In this document: piece after piece, positions 58,351-64,000 of the stretch | Position numbering within the stretch: position 1 is the first letter of the stretch | Layout of the letters: each line of letters begins with the position of its first letter | Origin: Lobosporangium transversale | Taxonomy: Eukaryota > Mortierellomycota > Mortierellomycetes > Mortierellales > Mortierellaceae | Assembly (NCBI RefSeq): GCF_002105155.1 | Contig: NW_019029023.1 | Location: 300,527 to 364,526, forward strand | Direction of reading: 5' to 3' | DNA: 64,000 nucleotides | Position numbers and translations under genes: made by a program | Notes under the pieces: generated by a model | Databases searched by the model: none | What the model saw: only the letters and a program-made list of their open reading frames with translations | What the model was told of the DNA's origin: nothing

Positions 58351-59541
58351 TGAAAATTAAGATGAGTGGGACTGAGTGTGGTTGAAATGCAGGGAGAATG
58401 ATGGTTAAATAGGCAAAGGTATATTCTATACTCTTTCACACTCGTGGTCGCTGTATGAAAACAAAAATGAAAAATGTGTAAGGCAAAAAAAAGGAAAGGA
58501 AAGGAAAGGAAAGGAAAGGAAAGGAATGGCAATAGATGAAGGCTTGGAATAAATAAAAGAGCAAAATTGATGGGAGCAAAACTGGGGTGAAATATGAAAA
58601 AAGTGATAAAGGAGGAGGGAGAGAGTGCAAAAATGAAGTGAAGCAAAGGAAAGAAAGGAAAGAAAGGAGCGACAATTGCAATTGATCCTTTATTTTAAGG
58701 TTAGGCGATGTGTGAGAAAATATTTTTTTCAAATCAGCCACGTGCCATTTTCTGGGTCATTGTGACGTGACAATCTTTAGTGCGCAAAGAACTCATTTCT
58801 CATTTTCCATGTCCCTCAGATAAACGTTTGTTCACGTTCTCTTAAACCTCGTCAACGCTCAACAGCTTCTCGATGGAAGGGATATAAATGATGATGGTGC
58901 TGCTAACTTCCAGGTACCTCGACTCCAAAATAATCGTATCGATTTGGAAGCACTTTCTGACGCAGATTTCCGTACGATGTTCAGATTTACCGATAAAGGT
59001 GATTCAGAGTCTGATCCTGCTTCTTCAACATCATCCACAGGATCCGTCTGGGATATATCCTCAATCGACAATCTCTGAAAGGAAGGTAAGTTATGCGTCT
59101 CATTTTGTTCTGGGGGAGTATTCATTAGAGAAGAATGCTTTCTGTTGTGTGCCAGAGTTTTTTCGGTGAAAGGAATAGCAGGAGGTAAAGGCTCGTAGAC
59201 ACTACGGCTTTAAATGACTCTAGGCTAGAGCATTGATGACTAATAGAATAGAGATTTCTAATGTTGATAACCTCTATAGTCTAAAAAGTCGCGTCTTTTA
59301 TGGTAAAAAATGATAAAAATATAGAATTGGCAATTTTTTATATTTTTTTTGGCTAAATTTAAGCAATTCTGGCTAGACGTAGAAATACGAGAAAAACGAA
59401 TCTTGTTGTATTTTACAAAGCAAATTTATGACAAGGCTGGATTTCAAAAATAGAGATGCTTTTTAAGGTTTTTTTTCACTCCCCGATGTGAATTTTGATG
59501 TAAAAACGAGGTTGCGAAAACTCTCTCTATTTACCTAAATA

Positions 59542-60576
59542 TACTATCATGCATTTCTTTTTTTCATTCCTAGAAACCGTATATGCATACAACACTCTTA
59601 CTTTGGTTTAATAAAGCTCCCGTCTTCTTCTACGTCGTAGTTATGCGTTGTGACATTAGCTTGTCTCATTTGGAAAGCTAATGACTTTTTTGTCCATTCA
59701 GGTCATTGAATCAGTTTCACATGTGAATCGAAAATAAACCGAATCTGCTCTGATGGCGTGCAGTGGATCTGGGACGACACTCCGGACGCCTCACTCGCAG
59801 GTCGGTGCAAGGCACTGTCAAGTTTGGGAGTGGTAACGTTAAAGTGTGGTCATGCTTCTCATGGTACGGACCTGATACATTGCAAAGATTGACAATAATA
59901 TGGACGCACAACTTTACATCAAACTACTCCAGGAGGATCTACAGATGTCGCTTGATGACTGGGGCCTAACTAAAAGCGATATCGTTTTTCAGCACGACAA
60001 TGACTCGAAGCACACGGCGAAGATTGTTAGGAAGTATTTGGAGTCAGTACATCTGACAGAAGAGGAAGGTACACTTCTAGAGTGGCCAGCACAATCCCCT
60101 TACCTCAACCCTATTGAACACATGTGGGCAGAATTGGATAGGCGGCTCTCTAGGTATCCGGAGCGAGCTAAGAGCTGTGATGAACTATGGGAGCGAATAT
60201 CGGTTGAATGGTACAGGATCCCAGTGGACTTCTGCCGCAAACTCATCAATAGGTATCCATAAGAGACTCCAAGCTGTCAGTTATGCCCATGGTTGGAATA
60301 CTACTTATTGATGTAAGGTTATGGCTCACAAAAGAATAAAGATCTTTGGCCACCGAATGGGCACATGTGAAACTGATTCAATGACCTGAATGGACAAAAA
60401 AGTCATTAGCTTTCCAAATGAGACAAGCTAATGTCACAACGCATAACTACGACGTAGAAGAAGACGGGAGCTTTATTAAACCAAAGTAAGAGTGTTGTAT
60501 GCATATACGGTTTCTAGGAATGAAAAAAAGAAATGCACATGGGAATGAATTATTGAATCAGGTTTGCATGATAGTG
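59542..60576 (+). mobile_element. Tc1/mariner-like element, copy 5, frameshifted
   Basis: As copy 1, but with a G lost from CCGGGAC (about 59784), a G lost from CTGGATAC (about 59873) and one base gained in CATCATAG (about 60246). The transposase remnant is therefore broken into three frames. Confidence 0.8.
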
Positions 60577-61126
60577 TATAACAAATATGATCTCATTAAT
60601 CACAGGTTGCTTGCCATCTCCCGTGCACACCACATGGGGCTAAAACGACATTTTGTCTTAGAGTGGAGTGTCATCTAGCTCCCGGTAAACGTTTTGGCGC
60701 CCTGGATGATGATAATTGATAGTTTTCGCAGTGGCAAGCATCCAGATGACAAACTATGAGAAAGGATAATTTCCTATGCCAGCTGTCCTGGTGATAATAA
60801 ATGGTTTTGGGTCTCATCATCAGACTCTCACTGGGTTCTCCACAGGATTCTTCATCTCTATCCGTTTTTACAAAACTCTTTGATAATAGTTCACAAAATC
60901 CTGCACACAAGATCGCATGATGATTCAAACAGGAAGCTTTATAAAGTTCTATATGCCCCAGTAGAAAGGGAGGAGGATTAAACCGCTCTATCTATTCGTC
61001 TAAAAGGTAAGTGGATGATGATGGCTTCATTCATAAAGAATGAGCCATTGTAAAAAATTCTCAAGGAACGGGTATAATGCTTTTTTTAAAAAAGACAAAA
61101 TTTCATCCACTTGATTGGTATTCGAT

Positions 61127-63716
61127 TTAATTCTTCAGATTCGTACCGGCTGCTCCTCCTGAATATGCAGCTTCGATGTCGATTTTTATGACACGCTGTC
61201 TTACATGTTTTAAGCATACATATGGATTCTTGACGACCGTATCTTTGGTGGTAAGAAAGTTCTGAACTTTAAAATCGCCATATACGTCTCCTGGCACCAC
61301 AAAATAGAGGAAAATGGTATCATCACTTCCCTTCGACTCTGATCGGTCTCCCTTCGACTCTGATCGGTCTCCCTTCGACTCTGATCGGTCTCCCTTCGAC
61401 TCTGATCGGTCTCCCTTCGACTCTGATCGGTCTCCCTTCGACTCTGATCGGTCTCCCTTCGACTCTGATCGGTCTCCCTTCAACTTTGATTGGTCTCCCT
61501 TCAAGCAGGGTCCAGTAATACATTCAATTATCTCCTTGAATGGTGCTTGCTTGATCGGATGCTTCTCTGATACTGTGACCTGAAATAGCTTGTTGGGTCC
61601 CAATGCAAAATCAATGCACGGAAATTTAGAATGTTCTGGTACAAACAACTTGCCAGCTGCTTGAGTGAGCCCTAATAATTCATCTGAAGTCCGGATATGC
61701 ACCACTTCTGGGTTTGCTGGAAAATCAAGAAATCCTGTTTCGCCTGACTGGAGATCCCTAAAGGGAAATCTAATATCACCACATCGAAATAAGTGATGAG
61801 CATAGACTTCAAACAGTGGGCCTTTAGCTATATCCTCTTCGCTTTTGACAAGTTTCGCCAACACATCGAGCCAAGTGTCATCTTTTATTTTGTCGACAAC
61901 CCTTAATTCAACCCAACGAGATGCCCACACCAGATGGAAGTTGAGGTGGTCAGAAGTGGGGACTCTATGGAGTAAACGACCACTAAATTCACTCGCTTCT
62001 TTTCCTCGTGCAAAGAGCGCTACAAGATCTGCTGGGTTCCGGAGTTTTTTCAATGGCAGTTTCGACGCGGCTAAACGCAGAGTCTCTAGCACCCTTAATA
62101 TCTCCTTGATTCTTGAATAGTTCTTTGGCTGGAGCCTGTAGGACCTGTCTTGGCACTCCCCCAACTTGTAAAAAAGCTCCTCCAAAAATTCTTCATCCAC
62201 TGGATGAAAAAACTTTACATTGGCTCTACATTCCTTAAGCTCGTCCAAACTCCAGAGTGACATGTGATAGTAGCTACTGCGTGAATTTTCCTTGGTGAAT
62301 TCATCGTACTGCCCATAGAGAGTTTTTGGTGATGCCGCAAATATCGTCCTGGCTTGATCTGGTTGAGGATGGTTACCACTGTCAACTAAATACCACGTTT
62401 CAGGTTGCTCAAGAAAATGTTTGAAATCTACTCTCTCTCCATAACGTTGGCAAGTTGTTCCTCCGTAGGCATAACATTCGGTATTCTTCTTTTCATGGAA
62501 AACAATAATCGGTGGATTCTCCTCGTCATGCTCTGCAAGGAGGCGGATGGCAAAATAGACCAAAAAGGCTGACTTCCCAATTCCAGGCGTTCCAGTGACA
62601 AAGAGTCGGTTCAAACTAGCTCCATGAGGGGTACTGAATGTAGATGTAATATGGTCATAAAGCTTTTTATATTCATCTCTGATATAAAGATGCCTTGTTC
62701 CGGCAACAGGGAAGATACAACCCTCAGGAGCAGTCAATAGTTTGGAATCCTTGATACCACCGGAATTTCGGAGCTCGCAAGCCACGCTAACAATGCTGTA
62801 GTAAATACTATCTCCTGATAACTCCTCCCCCATGTACGAAAGCACCTTGACCCTCTCTTTCGAGTTGAGAGGCGAGAGGACAGGCCTACCATTCACTATC
62901 CCTTTCGTTACAAGCCCCGCTTCTGTAATCGCATCCCTAAGAGTACCTCTGCTACTTATACTTGGACGAGCTTTTTTAGAGGGTGACTCTGATAAAGGAG
63001 ATAGAGTGATCAAAGTCAATATTTTTGATTTATTGCACTGCACATCACTCTGAATTGATCAATAACCAGGTTCTCAGCCAAAAGCACTCACCAGCATCTC
63101 CATCTTGTTTTCTTTTCTGAGCTAAGTATCAAAGGCGAATAATTAGAAAGAACGTTGAGTTATCAAGACACAAACCAAATGGTGATATTATGCACATGGC
63201 CGTTTAAGATATAAACCAAGCTTCATCAGCTGAAAATATCAACAATCAGTCCATCAAGAGCTAATACATACCTCGCTGCGGTGGCTTGACAAAAACATGG
63301 ATCGTTTTCCTTGGAAGTTCAGAATTAAATATCTCCCAAAGCTCCATTGATGCGGGTACGAGAGCCTCTTTCGACACAATTTCTGACTCAACGACGGTCT
63401 TGTCTTCGTCAGGAATAGAGACCCTGTAGAGGGTGAGCTGGTCAGCGTCAATATCCTTAAATGCATTTTTCTTCGCTGCTTGATGCTTGCTTGAGTTCAT
63501 CGACTGAACAATGAAAGGAATTTTACAGAAAAAGAAGTTGCTTCTCCATCAACAATACAAAAAATCTTTAGCTCGGTTGGCTCGAGGATTTTAGGGTCAT
63601 TGGTGCTTGAAGACTCTTCCTTCGCTTCCCCTTTTCTTTCTTCTTTCTTTCATACGGTTTAGTTCGAGGTGATAGGCATCTGGTGATGTTCTGTCGCTTC
63701 CCATTGTGATTTTCAA
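61127..63716 (-). pseudogene. CRN copy 5: chimeric header, frameshifted
   Basis: Main exon 62988-61127 and micro-exon 63121-63092 match copy 3, and the header 3' half (to 63272) resembles that of copy 3 (DEDKTVVESEI, MELWEIFNSELPRKT). Upstream of 63480 the header switches to another version, starting with an ATG at about 63704 (MGSDRTSPDAYHLELNRMKE). At least two shifts are needed to reach LKIFCIVDGEATSFSVK and SVDELKQA. In the main exon a lost C (CCCCC at about 62160) and a gained T (six T at about 62046) replace some 36 residues after YKLG with a wrong-frame stretch and then restore the frame. The mutations sit in homopolymers, so assembly error is a real alternative to decay. Confidence 0.65.
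61331..61498. repeat. 21-bp minisatellite in CRN copy 5 (seven units plus one degenerate)
   Basis: Same count as copy 3, in frame. Confidence 0.95.
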
Positions 63717-64000
63717 AAACAAGGGCGTAAATGACGGAGGACAGAAAATAGGGAAAGGTTGATAAAAATGCTAAAGGATGATAATTCAGTAGCAGGATGG
63801 TTCAAAATTGTCTAGAGATGAAGTTGGAGGAGAAAAGGAAAAGAAAAAAAAAGAAAAAAAGAAAGGAAAGGAAAGGAAAGGAAAGGAAAGGAAGGCAATG
63901 AATGAAGGCTTGGAATAAATAAAAGAGCAAAATTGATGGGAGCAAAACTGGGGGGAAATAAGAAAAAATGAAAAGAGGATAAGGAAGAAAAGGAAGAGGA
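63717..64000. other. Upstream region of CRN copy 5, diverged version
   Basis: Purine-rich on the plus strand, with a GGAAA array (63863-63893) and the following 80 bases like the other CRN upstream regions, and otherwise different. No coding signal. Confidence 0.5.

Larger units (their letters stand above)
53504..58834. repeat. Tandem array unit 4 (5,331 bp)
   Basis: Same order; one minisatellite unit fewer than unit 3. About 100 bases at 54032-54130 are replaced by a T-rich stretch that the other units lack. Confidence 0.9.
58835..64000. repeat. Tandem array unit 5 (diverged right end, continues past window)
   Basis: Matches the other units from 58835 to about 63480, with a cluster of single-base indels at 60610-60980. 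From 63480 the CRN header start and upstream region change to a clearly different version, though the GGAAA array and the following 80 bases (63864-63951) are again similar. The array may go on beyond 64000. Confidence 0.8.

Noticed and set aside
1..64000. tRNA or rRNA genes
   Set aside because: No cloverleaf with a GGTTCGAATCC-type arm and no rRNA core sequence was noticed on either strand by eye; a tRNA search program would be decisive.

Overview
The window is nuclear DNA of a fungus, most likely an early-diverging one (Mortierellomycotina or a close Mucoromycota lineage). The signs are short GT-AG introns with GTAAGT-like donors, compact fungal housekeeping genes, very frequent A/T homopolymers, a DIRS and a chromodomain Ty3/gypsy remnant, and Crinkler (CRN/RHS-type) genes with a ubiquitin-like header and an ATPase-nuclease body. 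The lineage is an inference from gene content, not from a search.

Layout. 1-9742 is ordinary chromosome: the 3' part of a DP-type (E2F partner) transcription factor, a large intronless Ser/Thr kinase, and complex I subunit NDUFB7/B18 with one intron. 10941-30214 is an accessory stretch: a broken and an intact copy of an LRR protein with an unrecognised N-terminal domain, two P-loop ATPase genes or remnants, a Ty3/gypsy integrase-chromodomain remnant, a DIRS-like RNase H remnant, two uncharacterised disrupted reading frames and a broken CRN gene. 31217-36298 returns to ordinary genes: pescadillo (NOP7/PES1, 4 exons) and an MFS transporter with a six-codon first exon.

37658 to the end is the most striking part: five head-to-tail units of 5.2-5.36 kb. 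Each unit carries a remnant of a Harbinger-like DNA transposon, a defective Tc1-like element with very long inverted repeats, and one CRN gene on the minus strand with its own near-identical upstream region. Flanks and transposons are almost identical between units, but the CRN coding exons are not. The second half of the ubiquitin-like header differs in every copy, copy 2 has a diverged ATPase-nuclease exon, and a 21-bp in-frame minisatellite varies from about one to seven units plus a degenerate one. This looks like a locus that multiplies a putative effector gene and diversifies its coding parts by recombination. Copies 2, 3 and 4 have complete reading frames (721, 773 and 766 aa). Copies 1 and 5 carry frameshifts, several of them in homopolymers, so some could be assembly errors.

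All gene models come from reading frames and splice sites seen in the sequence; nothing was searched or aligned by computer.
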